Source: Hoplostethus atlanticus (taxonomy: Eukaryota; Chordata; Actinopteri; Trachichthyiformes; Trachichthyidae). Taken from it: 64,000 nt of DNA. Location: contig JAXDDX010000010.1 in NCBI GenBank assembly GCA_034670405.1, positions 7,041,501-7,105,500 of the forward strand, in the 5' to 3' direction. The translations under genes and the position numbers were made by a program. Positions 23,161-34,123 of the stretch are shown piece after piece (the first letter of the stretch is position 1; each line of letters begins with the position of its first letter). The notes below the pieces were generated by a model. It had not been told where the DNA came from. It did not search any database and saw only the letters and a list, made by a program, of their open reading frames with translations.

Positions 23161-26100
23161 CAGTGCAGAAGGAATAAAAGTCGTAGTGCAAGTTCAGCAG
23201 AAAGCGGTGGTGAACAGACGGCGGCGGGTAGCAGTCACAGCACAGGGAAGTCATAGCGACAACAATGATGTTCAACGATGTCGAGCTAAACGTGCAGCAT
23301 GCTGGCACAATCTGAAAGGGACGGCAGAGTTGAGCTGCTCAACATGAACGTTGGGGCGTGAACCCTCATATTGTAGCTTTAATGTTATCGCTCACCCCTA
23401 TATCCTGTTTCAGTAGTTTGGAGGTGTATGTTTGTTTATGCGCTCAGTTTCCAATCCTTGGATCCGCCACAAGCAGAAGTGTAAGTGATGCTCAGGCAAG
23501 CTGTAAGCTGAAGGTTTCCACAGCGTCCCTGTGCTGCTCCACCCATTGACAGGAAGCCGAGCAACCTGCTCCAGAGGACCTGAAAAGACCTAGATATGAA
23601 TAGTAGGAATAATGCTGACTGGGGGGGATTTTTTTTGCCAGACATTAGCTCTCTTTATCACCTGTCACCTGACGCCTGCAACTCTTTGTCTGACTCAAGC
23701 CATTAAGCGGGTATCTGAGGCCGCCAGGGCGCCGCTTGACACAAAACAAACGCCCTCTGTTATTCTCTACCTGCAGCCCTCGGGGGGAATAGAATGAGGT
23801 AACGCTGCTCCGCTTACAAGCTAGGTGCACACACACAGATAAATGCACATGCACACAGACACACACACACACACGCGAGCATGCATACACACACTTGTAC
23901 AAAAAACACATTTATACAAACACAAAAACCATACGCACACACAACATGCTTATCATTGCACGTGCACGTACACACACACACACACAGAGACGCTCACAGA
24001 TTGTAAACTCTTATTGTTTAATGGGTAATCGGAGCGGCTTGCCTATCTCTGGGCACGCCAGCTTCCTCTTTCTAGGACAAACCCTCCTCATTGAGTCTGT
24101 AACACCGCAGCTGCCGGTTCTTGCACCAAATCTGCCACCTCCTCGTTTCTCCAGCCGAGGCTCGCCCTCGTCTTGCATAGCATTAAGATATCAAAAGGAT
24201 TACCCCTACAGTTAGCCTTCTAAATATTGTGGTCCATTAAGCATTTATTAAGGGCTTCCTAGTTTCATTGCATGAGGGGAGGAGATGACAGCTGCTTGGA
24301 TTTTCTTTCATTGGCATAGTTGATCCCTCTCAGCTTCACCGTCATCCTGCTCATCACCGACACAATACCTGGCCAAATACACTGTCGAGTTGTCTCTTGA
24401 CAGAGCTGCTACCTCTGCCAAATCCTTGTTTTTATAAGTATTATCATGGTGTGTGGTGTGTGTGTGTGGGTGTGTGTCTCATTGTGCATGATAGTTAGAT
24501 GATGATATCCATAAAGCAATGCTTGAACATACTGCAGCTCCTTTTGGTGGAGGTACTTTTCAGACTAAAGTCATAAAGTTTATAGTTGGGAATTATTTTG
24601 CAATTTTCTCTCAATACATGTCAAACCAATACAGCATATCCTGAATCTGTACGAACACGCTGTAACTGCAAAGAGCCTGTCTGAGTAGATCACATAAGGT
24701 CACATTGTTAAGACTGAGTATGATTGTTGGTGGCTTTGTGGCCGAGAGGAACCTTTTGAATCTGATATATACTGTATGTTCTGTACATCTGTATCAATGA
24801 AAACAAGGTTGTAAGAGGAGAATAGTTTAGTTTAGTTTATTCCTCAGAAGAGTTTTAATCCCGGGTGGACGGGTCTGAAAACAGTTAGTGGCGAGATTCA
24901 AGTTGCCTTTCAAAGTACGCCAAGTTTTAAAAGAAACCTGCATAACCTGCATCAGTGTTTCCAGTGACGGGCGTCCACGCCTCTGCGGAACGGAAACGCC
25001 ATGTAATGCTATTGTGTCGCTATGCCAATGAGCCCTTAAGCAAGGCAGTTCACCCCTCGACTGCAACTCCCAGCCTTCGTGTGTGTGTGTGTGCGTGTGC
25101 ATGACCTACAGGCTAAATATGAAGTTGTTACGCGTAAAACTGTGCATGGACATACCACAGTTTGCATTTGTGTGTGTGCATGTGTGTGTGGGGGGCGGTT
25201 GGTGGCTTGCGCCCGGGTACTGTGACAGCAGAAGGGCAATTTTCCTCTGTAAATTAAATGAAGCTTGGGTCTTTGTTGGGGTTTGTTTGCTGCAGGGTTA
25301 TTTACTGGGCTACTGCCTTGTCACAACAACTCTACATGAAGGAATCCCTTTGATTCAAATGTAAGGTTCTTTTTTTCAATAACAGTAGCATCAGGTCTGT
25401 AAAAGGGGAGATGAGATGGACAGTGCAGTGTGTGTGTGTGTGTGTGAAGCCTGCCATATGCAGTGGGACCCCAGGGCAGCACCAGACCGTGGCTAATGGG
25501 AATTAAACAGTGTATTAAAACATTGCCCAGTCATCTCCCTGCCCAGCCCATCGCAGCAGTTGGAAACTTCCTCTGCTCACTGCTGGCCAAGGCCAAGCTG
25601 TAGTTCTCATCCAGGGATGGAGGAGTATCCTCCATGCTGCTTATTATGATCACATGAGAATATAATGCCACTCCTTAAATGTATAGAATGATACTTTAAA
25701 GACCAAAGTCGAAGTATCAAGTACCACAGTAAAAGTATATGTTCCGACCCTCTGTACATTCATCTTTAGTGCCGGTGGTGATTGCTCTCTCTCCCAGAAC
25801 CTTGAAAGTGAATCACTTTCATCAACCTATCAGATAATTTGTATGTAAAGCCTTTAACTTCAAAGTGGCTGGCAGTCGCAGGTGTCGAGATAAATGTAGA
25901 GCAGTCAAAAGTAGGAAATTTGCTTTGAAATGTGGTGGAGTTAGGAAAGGTTGGAGTGCGATACAAATACCCCAACAACTTGACTGAATGTACAAAGCTA
26001 CACTCCATCCCTTTGTGATCTGCCACTTGAATTCACATTCACACAAGCCTCTTTACTCCACACGAGTTTTTCTATTTTAGAAATGAGTAGAAAATACGGG

Positions 26101-26395
26101 GGAAAAAAACACACAATCTGCTCTTGATCATGCTCTGCCGGTGTGCTACTGGAATAAAAGTACAAATCCTTTCCTTGTAGCGTGCAACATATGGCGAATC
26201 AAACACACCCAGCAGCTCAGAATTGTGTTCATCACCGCTCTCCCACATCTGACCACCTCGCCTCTCTCCTCACAGGAAGCAAAGAGGACCTGCAGAGCAA
26301 CGGTGTATACCTCAGAGTTTACCAGAGGACAAGTCTACCTGGCATATAATACAGTACATTATAAAATGGGTAGGTTGAATCCAGCCCTCTGATTG
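23161..26395. other. Intergenic sequence, no gene seen
   Basis: Contains CA-rich stretches (about 23828-23990), GT runs near 24450, 25080 and 25430, and unique-looking DNA. No exon recognised. Confidence 0.55.
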
Positions 26396-26403
26396 GTCAG
26401 TAG

Positions 26404-26430
26404 CCGTGGTATATAGCCTATATACCATGG
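26404..26430. repeat. Short palindrome (hairpin), possible transposon end
   Basis: CCGTGGTATATAG and CTATATACCATGG are inverted copies with one mismatch around a single base. It lies between TGATTGGTCAGTAG and TTACCATGGCAAC. Similar CCGTGGTATAT..ATATACCACGG hairpins occur in fish interspersed repeats. Confidence 0.5.
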
Positions 26431-26696
26431 TTACCATGGCAACGACCTCTTTGGCGTTCCATGTTACTCCGCTGTAAATATCAGGCCAAACAGTAAAAAC
26501 GTGAACGTTCTCTGCAGGTCAGAGATGAACTTTGGTTGTTGCTTGGGACTACTTTGTCAAAAAATTGCATTTTTGTAATTTCTTACATAAAATCTAAATG
26601 AAAATGATGAAAATGTATGTTAATATATGGAAATAATGTAGTCACTGTTTTATAACGGCAATATCTCCAGACTGTAATATATGGAATTTATATCAC

Positions 26697-26717
26697 AGCT
26701 CAGTCGGTAGAGCATGA
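26697..26717 (+). pseudogene. tRNA-Lys-like 5' fragment (tRNA relic or SINE piece)
   Basis: AGCTCAGTCGGTAGAGCATG matches the D-arm and box A part of tRNA-Lys. No anticodon arm, box B or acceptor partner follows, so it is at most a truncated tRNA or tRNA-derived SINE fragment. Confidence 0.35.
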
Positions 26718-27143
26718 TCTCTCAGTCTCAGAGAGAAATATGTATTTTCAGGTGATGTTTCTCATTTTCACTTGATTTGGATTGACTGTGCAACTCCTTC
26801 TTCTCAGGCTGTGAAACCTAAATAATGAAAAGGCATCTACATGATTCTTTAGTTTAACTGTTTAGTTAACAGTTAACACATTGATTTACTGTAGTTTCCT
26901 TTATTACCCCACCTGTTAGTTATGGATCACTTATGCAAAGATAAATAAGACGTTAGAGCCAAAAGGGAGTGAGAGGAAATGAGTACGCCACCGACATTCC
27001 TCATTAGCTGAGTAATAGAAACTGGTTGGATCAATACCGCTGGCGCCAGAGCCTCTGTAACAACACACTGATGATAGCTATATATACTTTAAAGTTGGAA
27101 TTCTTGAGCTCCTCGTTGTCTAGTCTCCATCTTTGGTGCTCAG

Positions 27144-27400
27144 CCTCATCGCTGTGGTGTTTCTTCACTGCTCTTCCCAGAGATCACCTGTCAATCAAAC
27201 AGCGTGTCCAGCACTGTGACGTCTTTCTGTTGATGGAGTTTGAGTTTCTGTAGGTGGCGCTCTTTTCTTCCTCTGTTCAGCCACAGTGGCTATCGCTGCT
27301 CACGCTAACCACCCAGTTCTTCTTCTGTTTATTTATTGTAAACAAACCGTGGTTGCTGGGTTGAATCGCTATAGTATTATATCAATACAGAGAAGCAAAA
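27144..27400 (+). repeat. Unassigned dispersed repeat, copy 1
   Basis: The stretch 27144-27279 is about 90% identical to 44784-44932. Shared blocks include CTTCCCAGAGATCACCTGTC, AATCAAACAG and GTAGGTGGCGCTCTTTTCTT. Weaker similarity continues to GGGTTGAATC..TATCAATACA. Copy 2 carries a 13-base insertion after GTCTTTC. Both copies keep a short open frame ([20 protein letters not shown]), but no family is recognised. Confidence 0.65.
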
Positions 27401-28501
27401 CGGACGTTTATTTATATGAAAATGTTGTGGATTATTACTTGAAGTGCCATTATTGCTGGACAAGTAGTTACATCAGATCCAGTGTATTGGTATAGGAAAA
27501 GTATGCGTGCATGTGTATGTGTGAGTGTGCGTGCATGCTTCTGTGTGTATGTGGCACACACTTTTACACACATTTCACTGTGAATTTGCTGCAGAGAGAA
27601 AGTTTGATGTGAGAGGACTCTGGCCCGGCGCCACGGGGGGGAAGCAGGCCTATTCTGCCCCGTAACAAATACACATCAAACACACACTCCAAGCCGTTAG
27701 CACCTCCACTGGCACGGGCCAGCTTGACGTCATCAAAGACAGAAATCCCAGGTGCTGATGGGATAGGAAACGGTCTCTCTGCCCACCCACCCCTCCTCCT
27801 GGCACCTGGCTGACAACTGATGACATCTCCCCATTCATGTAATGATCCCCTTGACTTCAAAGTGAAAGTAGGGAAATCCCACCTCACTCACACACACACA
27901 CACACACATGCATGGACACACACACATGTACATACAGCGCGTACAACGAGTGCATATACTCGTTCATAGGTGTGTCCGTTAAGGTGAGATATTCTCTGTG
28001 CTGCCGGTAGGGGCGAAACTGCGCCGGTCTCCTCAGCTCGGGAGATGACGGATATCACAGATGCTGGTGAAGAATTCTGGACGGACCATCTGGGAGCTAA
28101 ACTATAGTATTACTTGTCTTTGATGATGGTGGGGGGTTGAGGAAGATGCCAGAAGGTCTGTCTGGAGAAGAGCTACTCAGAGAAGATGAGGCTATCGATG
28201 ACATTGACTAATACTGGACACACACAAAGACACGCACACACACACACACACACATTTGTGAGCTTGGAACTGTAAGACTCCATCTGCAGTTGTGGTAGTT
28301 TGAAGACACTGAAGGTTCATGGTTTGGCATCCCGTGTTGCAAAATGACTATAACCTTTTATGTTTGCATGCTCACCCTTTTCTATAGACAAGTCTGCCTG
28401 CAGCCACATGTAAAGACTTGTTTACAGAAATGCATCATACGAATGAACTTGATTTTGACCAAAATGTCATGATGGCATTTTATTTTGTAATTCCAAGGTT
28501 A

Positions 28502-28564
<63 letters not shown>

Positions 28565-29275
28565 TGCACACACACACACACACACACACAGACTGTACAT
28601 CAGTGCAACCATCAGTGTACATAAGCACCAAACAAGGCCCTAGAAGTGGCTTCTCCTGCAGTTGGTCTATTTCTATCTGACCGGAGGGAAAGATCACACG
28701 GCGCCGCAAGAGGACGAGACGTGAGTGACAGGCAAACACACGACTGCCACTGTGGCAACCACTGACACAGCCAAAAATAATCCTGGAAGAACAGGCAAAA
28801 AATCCACCCCAAAAAACGCCCCACAGATACAAGCAGCGGGGGAAATTATAAGGTCTGGAAATGAAGACCAGATACAGGGCGAGAGGACAGGACAGGACAG
28901 GAGAAGAGAGGAGAGCCTGGCACTGGTACTATATAGTCTGGAACCGGCGTTGGAAAAAGCTGTGCCACACACGACAAGCAAAACAAACAAACACAAAAGA
29001 CGAGTTTAAAGAAAAATGGGGGAGAAATCAGGGGAAAAACCTGACATGTTCCTGAGGTAACAGCTTGGTTCTCTTACAGCTTCAGTGTTTGACTGTTCGG
29101 TAAATACGTCTACGTCTGATTGGAAACAGAGCGCGCCCGCTTTCTCAGCCAGCTCTACACCCAGCCTTGAAGGGAAGGGGTCTCCCATGGGTAACTCTGT
29201 GGCACAGCGCATTGAGAAATGTTCAAGTAATGATGAGTGATGCCAGTGTAGTAATCCAGCCCAGCCCATGCCCTA
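27401..29275. other. Intergenic sequence, no gene seen
   Basis: Contains CA stretches (about 27888-27935 and 28225-28255), a long CT run plus CA run (28504-28590) and a GGACA/GGAGA tract (about 28880-28915). Open frames on both strands derive from these. Confidence 0.55.
28504..28590. repeat. Compound (CT)n-(CA)n microsatellite
   Basis: About 27 CT units (28504-28557) followed, after a short break, by about 12 CA units (28567-28590). Confidence 0.97.
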
Positions 29276-29278
29276 AAC

Positions 29279-30065
29279 CAGTGGTTCCCAAAGTGGGGTC
29301 CTGGGACCACCAGGGGTCCTTGAGAGGGCTCCAAGGGGCTACATGTAGCAGTATAACATCGGTAACACACCACCACATTTCATTTTGAGATATTAATATA
29401 ATTTTCAGAAACAAATGACAAAACGGAAAAAGGAAGGAAGAGGGCGCTGTTCTTCCAGCACCAACGAAGCTGAAGCTTTCAGAGGTGCTGGCTACGGTAG
29501 ATGGTGGAGGGAGTGAAGCGCTCTTTCAACACGTTTATCCTCTTCAGCGATTGAGAAAACAAACCCACGCAGAGCGACCAGGAGCAACATCCTCTTTGTG
29601 ACAGGAGGCCACGGGGTTTATGGGAAACGTAGTCTGAATTTTGACAGCACTAACGATCCCACTGGGGTGTGGTAGATACCGACGATACCAATCGTCTCGA
29701 CAGCGGTCGCATCTGTTTACGGTAGTTATACCGAGGTGTCACAATTAAGGTGTCAAAAACACGCAGCACCTTACACTGTTATTTCACTCACTAGACATCA
29801 GCACGTTGAGAGAATCCATGCGGGTGATAGTGTTCATCATAGATCACCCAACATATGGACAGGTACATGATTCTCTACCAAGTCATATCCAACAACAAAC
29901 TTCTTCCTTAATACAAAGTGGGGGTCTTTCGCGGATATTTTCGTGGACCGGCTGTCGGGGTGGGGGTTCAGCGGCCCGGTAGCCAATGTTCCCGGTGGTT
30001 GGGGACCCCTGGTCTAATGCATATCTATTTGTGGCCCTTGGTGTCAAAACATTTGGGAACCACTG
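29279..30065. mobile_element. Composite hAT-like non-autonomous element
   Basis: Bounded by a perfect 14-base inverted repeat: CAGTGGTTCCCAAA at 29279 and TTTGGGAACCACTG ending at 30065. Near both ends it shares blocks with the shorter family members at 5966, 9160 and 34663 (about 250-290 bases each). The extra length appears to come from inserted sequence, including a second hAT-type end at about 29920-30008 (reverse-complement form of CAGGGGTCCCCAACCACCGG). No clear 8-base target duplication remains and there is no transposase. Confidence 0.65.
29920..30008 (-). mobile_element. Second hAT-type terminal fragment nested in the composite element
   Basis: Read on the minus strand it begins CAGGGGTCCCCAACCACCGG and continues with GGCCGCTGAACC-like and GGTCCACGAAA-like sequence. 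From general knowledge this is a common fish hAT-family end. A similar start (AGAGGTCCCCAACCTTTC) lies at about 30091-30108 on the plus strand. Confidence 0.5.
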
Positions 30066-30641
30066 CATATGCACATGCTCCCAACAAGACAGAGGTCCCC
30101 AACCTTTCAAATAGGTTTGTCTAATCCTTACATACTGTATGCTGTCCTGTGAGCTCCCATATTAATACTACTAAAACTCACCTACTCCTTCCAAGATCAG
30201 AAGCTATCAAGTTCTCTTCACTCTTTAGGTGCGTGACATTGTGTTCCTGGGACAAGAGGCTCATGGGATGGATCTCATCTTGGTGCGGTCTCCAAATCTC
30301 AGAATCTATTTCCATCCCCGGCCAAAAAACCCGACTGCATATATCACCAGCTGCAACCAGATCTGTTGTAATGCTTTCGGGGAAACAAACAACAGACTGG
30401 ACTGACAGACCCTGGTGACCTAGTGGTGGTGGGGCGGGGGGAGACATTGAGACAGAGAGGGAGAGAGAGGGGGAGAAACCTGTTGACACTGCTAAGGGGT
30501 TCAGACAGTTGGTTTAGCGTGCTGTAAATAAGCACATCGTCTGTCAACACAGTGGCACGGCGCAACGAGCTGTGGTGCGGTGGGGTGCAGATTTAAAAAC
30601 ATCTGTAACCGCCAGCTACAATACAAACTACCCTGTCAGGG

Positions 30642-30652
30642 GGAGAGAGAGG

Positions 30653-30715
<63 letters not shown>
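30642..30715. repeat. (GA)n microsatellite
   Basis: Nearly pure GA, with uninterrupted units from 30659 to 30715. Confidence 0.97.
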
Positions 30716-30718
<3 letters not shown>

Positions 30719-30829
30719 AAGCATCCACACCAAAAGAAAGGGAGCGACAGAAGAGAAGCATCTAGAAACAAAGGGCAGCCACCACATCACAGCTAGGAGG
30801 ACTGCTCGCAACATTTTCCACTTTCCAAT

Positions 30830-31030
30830 CCTAGCGTTGTGTACTTGCGGCGTGGCAACCGGGGCAACGGAACCGGATAGGTGGGCCGGAGCAGAACGAA
30901 GCGGTAGTCGTCGGGGAGTGTCAAACACGGGTATCTCAGACAACGACTCAGGGAACCTTCGCTGCGGAAACGCTGCGGTGGTGTTCCTCCGGTACCTCCG
31001 CCACGTCGCGCCGTGCAGATGACAGAGCAA
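30830..31030. promoter_or_regulatory. CpG-rich patch 3 kb upstream of adamts18
   Basis: Dense CpG (for example TTGCGGCGTGGCAACCGGGG and CTCCGCCACGTCGCGCCGTG) in an otherwise CpG-poor interval. It could be a distal promoter or enhancer of adamts18 or a non-coding RNA start. Inference from base composition only. Confidence 0.3.
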
Positions 31031-31483
31031 TTACCCTTCAAAGTACAGTGCAGGAGATTTCCCAGCAACCTCAAATCACTGACACTTACAGTAACACTTA
31101 GGCTGAGTACACGGCCACCGCAATTGCACTTACATCTTAATGACAACCATACGGCGTAAAGAGGCTCCATTATAAAGTCATCACAATGCGATGTCCTCCG
31201 CTGGAACAGAAGCAACACTACTCTTATAAAATGACTGAAAGCACAGTATTAAATAATTATAACTATTATATTTAGAAGAGGATAGTCGGTAACTTAGGTC
31301 ATTGGTTGACGAAATGACGATGTTTCCATAATGGACACGTAGCGATTTAGAAATGAACAGACTTAACTCCATGGACAGTCACTAGCATGCAAAGATGTGT
31401 AGCGCTTGTTCCTATTTGAACTAAAAACACTTGTTCTGTTTACTCATCCCTATTGAAACTAAAAGGCCCGAGATACATTTCTG

Positions 31484-31825
31484 TTCTGAGGCTGTTCTAC
31501 GGTGGCCCTGAGGTGCAAAAGAAATGAACGGGTCAGAAAACACAACAGACTGACGTGATTGAAACCGGAAAGGTTAGGTATTGAAGAATGAATCCTCGTC
31601 GCTGATTGTCTGGGTGAACAGGGAAACCCACTATGCCCCCAAAACACCCACTGCAAAACTTTCCTCCAATTTCCTCCAATCAGCGATGAGGAATCATTAT
31701 TGATAAGTACCCACTCTTTCTGGTTTGAGTCACTTCAATGTGTTTTCTGACTTGCTGTTGTGTTGTGTTTTCTGACTTGTTTTTTTGTTTTGCAGTTCAG
31801 GCCCATCGTACTGTTCCTCTCAGAA
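31484..31825. mobile_element. Fold-back (long inverted repeat) element, about 342 bases
   Basis: Two arms of about 125-135 bases are reverse complements of each other at roughly 80% identity. AATGAATCCTCGTCGCTGAT (31587) pairs with ATCAGCGATGAGGAATCATT (ending 31698). GTCAGAAAACACAACAG pairs with CTGTTGTGTTGTGTTTTCTGAC-like sequence ending near 31775. TTCTGAGGCTGTTCTACGGT pairs with ATCGTACTGTTCCTCTCAGAA. The spacer is about 65-70 bases. The right arm also has an internal duplication of TGTGTTTTCTGACTTG. It is non-coding; its transcript would fold into one long hairpin. Confidence 0.7.
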
Positions 31826-33640
31826 TCAAACTAAATGACATTTCATAGTTTCTATTGATACGGGGAACTAAAAGAATCCCTATGTAAGTGTCCTAATGTG
31901 CACAGTTGCATGTGCTTTGACACACCCTGGACTGTATACCTTTGAGAACTGGGAGAATACAAACACCCTTGTATCTGTAAAATTCTTGGTGGCAGATATC
32001 TTTGTCTGACTCTCTGATTTTTGCTATTGGTATCTTTATCTCTTCTTGAATAGTTTGATTTTCGACTTTGATTCTGCTGCTGCAAGGATGGAATTTCTCC
32101 TCAGGGATAATTCAAGTCTCATCTGATCTCATCTGATCTCATCTGATCTCATCTCATTTCATCTCAAAGTTTAATAAGATATAGTTTTGCATTTATGATC
32201 ATGGGATCAACATATATGTATGGAGTTCACCCTAGGACATTTCATTTTTAGAACGATAACAGCCAAGTGTCCCTAACCCTCCCTCTAGTAATATTGAAAG
32301 ATTTTTTATAGTAAAACCATAGAAGATTAAAAACATACCATAAAGAGTGAAGAGGTTATTCTAAACTCACCATTGAGCACCACAGACCCACTGTCTGTCC
32401 CTGTAGGAATATTCTAGGTATATTGTGGTGAGGTTCCTTCCGGGCTGTGGTGTCCTGCCAGAGAGGCTGGCGGGAGCTGTGAGAGCGCGTGAACATCAGT
32501 GTAGTGAGACGTGTCGGTAGCTGGCTACACACTTCAGCTGTCTGTCTGTGCATTCCAGTATCCAGGTGTTGGCCAGCCACCGGAATGGGAAAGCTACTAG
32601 AGGACCACCTGTTCACAACTATTAGACTCACACCCATGTTTTGAAGAATGCGCGCGACCTGTAACTTTAACGGGTTTAATTATACGACTTTTAAACACGA
32701 AAACAACGTGCCTCCACTGTGGCTGGTTTAATGGACTACTCGTTAAACACTGGTGCCACTGGAAAGAGTCGAGCAAAAGCGCATCGTCTAATGTTGCCTT
32801 CACGTGCTGTTGGAAATAAGGAAGTTATGAGGTGAGCGTACATGGACGGCCCTACAAAGTGTTGAAGGCTCGTGCTCATGCTATTCAGACTTTTTTTTCA
32901 AACTGCCACCGCTTTTTACATGAAAGTTAACGGGGAGCGGCCACAAGGCAGAAAAGACGAAACAGAGCGCTTTCTACAGCTGGGGAAAGTTCAAACTTTT
33001 AGAGGATACCACATGATGTGGACCGCAGTTATTTTGAGATGACTTATCTTTTGAAAACATATTTTTATGCCTGCTTTCGCTTTAACTATGTATTTGCTGT
33101 TTAAGTTATCCTATGCATTTGACCTTTTGTTCCTAAGTCCTAACCAGGTTCCTAAGCTCTATTTTTCACCCCTTACACTAACCAGGGTTCCCTACATGCC
33201 CCAACTTTAGTCACATTGGTTAATGCCTTTATTCTTTGTATTATGTGTATTATCATTTTCATTTATTTATTTACTTTTTGTTCACGTTAATGTTTTCTTT
33301 ATATTGCTTTCATTATTGTTATCTTGCAAAGCAAGTGCTCTATACATAAAGGCTATTATGTGGAAATAATAAGTACTGTATGTTTCTAGATTCAGTCTTT
33401 GCTTTTATAGTTCTAACACAAGTTTTAAATAAATTGATTCTAACCTAACTCATACGCATGGTGCTCATTTTCATTCTAACACTGCATCAAAAACCATTTT
33501 CTTACAGGGGTTTTGTTATTATTTCCGACCAAACGCACATGAATCCACCGGCAAGCCACATTTGCAACATTTCCAACTCGGATGGGGCATCTACGAGGGG
33601 CACATGAAGGCAGCATTTGTTTGCGGCTGCCAAGAGAGGA
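31826..33640. other. Upstream flank of adamts18, no gene seen
   Basis: Contains a retrotransposon tail (32075-32165). The rest is mostly AT-rich unique-looking sequence, becoming GC-rich towards 33650. No exon recognised on either strand. Confidence 0.55.
32075..32165 (+). mobile_element. Non-LTR retrotransposon tail fragment with ATCTG/ATCTC repeat
   Basis: TGCTGCTGCAAGGATGGAAT, TTCTCCTCAGGGATAATTCA and then repeated CATCTGATCT units. A variant of the tail family at 2110-2345, with its own terminal simple repeat. Confidence 0.55.
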
Positions 33641-33649
33641 GAATCGCTT

Positions 33650-34021
33650 CTTCTTCTTTTTTATCTACGCGTGGTGAATGATGCTGTGCGCTGATTGGCT
33701 GGCGCCGGCTGACTTGGTCCTTCATCCTTGCAGCCCGACTCTCCCCGAGCAGGGCGGAGTGCTCAGTCAGCGCTCCTCCCGGTGATCCCCGGTACCGGTA
33801 CCTGCCGCTCAGCACAGACTCATGAGTGCGCCTTGCCTCGGTGCGCACCGCCGGCTACAACCTGTCGACTTCACCTCAGTGACCAGAACGGAGAGACCGA
33901 GCGTTGAAATCAAAGAAATAAGCAATGCGTGCAAATTGCATTATGCGCTGCCGCAGGTTATTACTACTTTTGCGCTCTTTTAAGAGGTAACGGAGGAGGT
34001 GTAAGCTTGCATGCCATCATC
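33650..34021 (+). promoter_or_regulatory. adamts18: adamts18 promoter and 5' leader (approximate)
   Basis: GC- and CpG-rich DNA directly upstream of the adamts18 start codon. An inverted CCAAT box (GCTGATTGGCTGG) lies near 33690-33702, with the GC-rich blocks GGCGCCGGC and CCCGAGCAGGGCGGAG following it. No TATA box is obvious, which fits a CpG-type promoter. The transcription start cannot be fixed from sequence alone. An upstream ORF lies at 33924-33989. Confidence 0.5.
33924..33989 (+). other. Upstream ORF in the adamts18 5' leader
   Basis: ATG to TAA, 21 codons with a Leu/Arg-rich product (MRANCIMRCRRLLLLLRSFK). It ends 32 bases before the main ATG and is in a different frame. If the mRNA starts upstream of it, scanning ribosomes would meet it first. 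It may dampen translation, as uORFs often do. Confidence 0.4.
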
Positions 34022-34123
34022 ATGGATTGCTTTTTTCTTCTGATATGGACTTTACCCATCCCGCTGGTCGGCTGCACGCCAGTCAAGCTGCTGTCTACAC
34101 TCCTGTCCTGGAATATTATCAAG
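34022..34123 (+). CDS. adamts18: adamts18 exon 1 (start codon, signal peptide)
   Basis: Thirty-four codons: [20 protein letters not shown], then [14 protein letters not shown]. This ATG is the first in its frame and gives a hydrophobic leader; the mammalian protein also starts M-(E/D)-C. The exon ends AAG followed by gcatgt, a GC-type donor. A GT six bases downstream would break the phase to exon 2. Confidence 0.75.

Larger units (their letters stand above)
30066..31480. other. Intergenic sequence with GA microsatellite and CpG-rich patch; no gene seen
   Basis: Contains a long GA run (30642-30715) and a CpG-rich patch at about 30830-31030. Minus-strand frames of 141-145 codons (30593-31030 and 30793-31218) overlap each other in different frames and run into the microsatellite. 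Neither has a recognisable domain. Confidence 0.5.

Noticed and set aside
30593-31218. Two minus-strand frames of 141-145 codons
   Set aside because: They overlap in different frames over a CpG-rich patch and a GA repeat; long frames are expected by chance in such GC-rich DNA.
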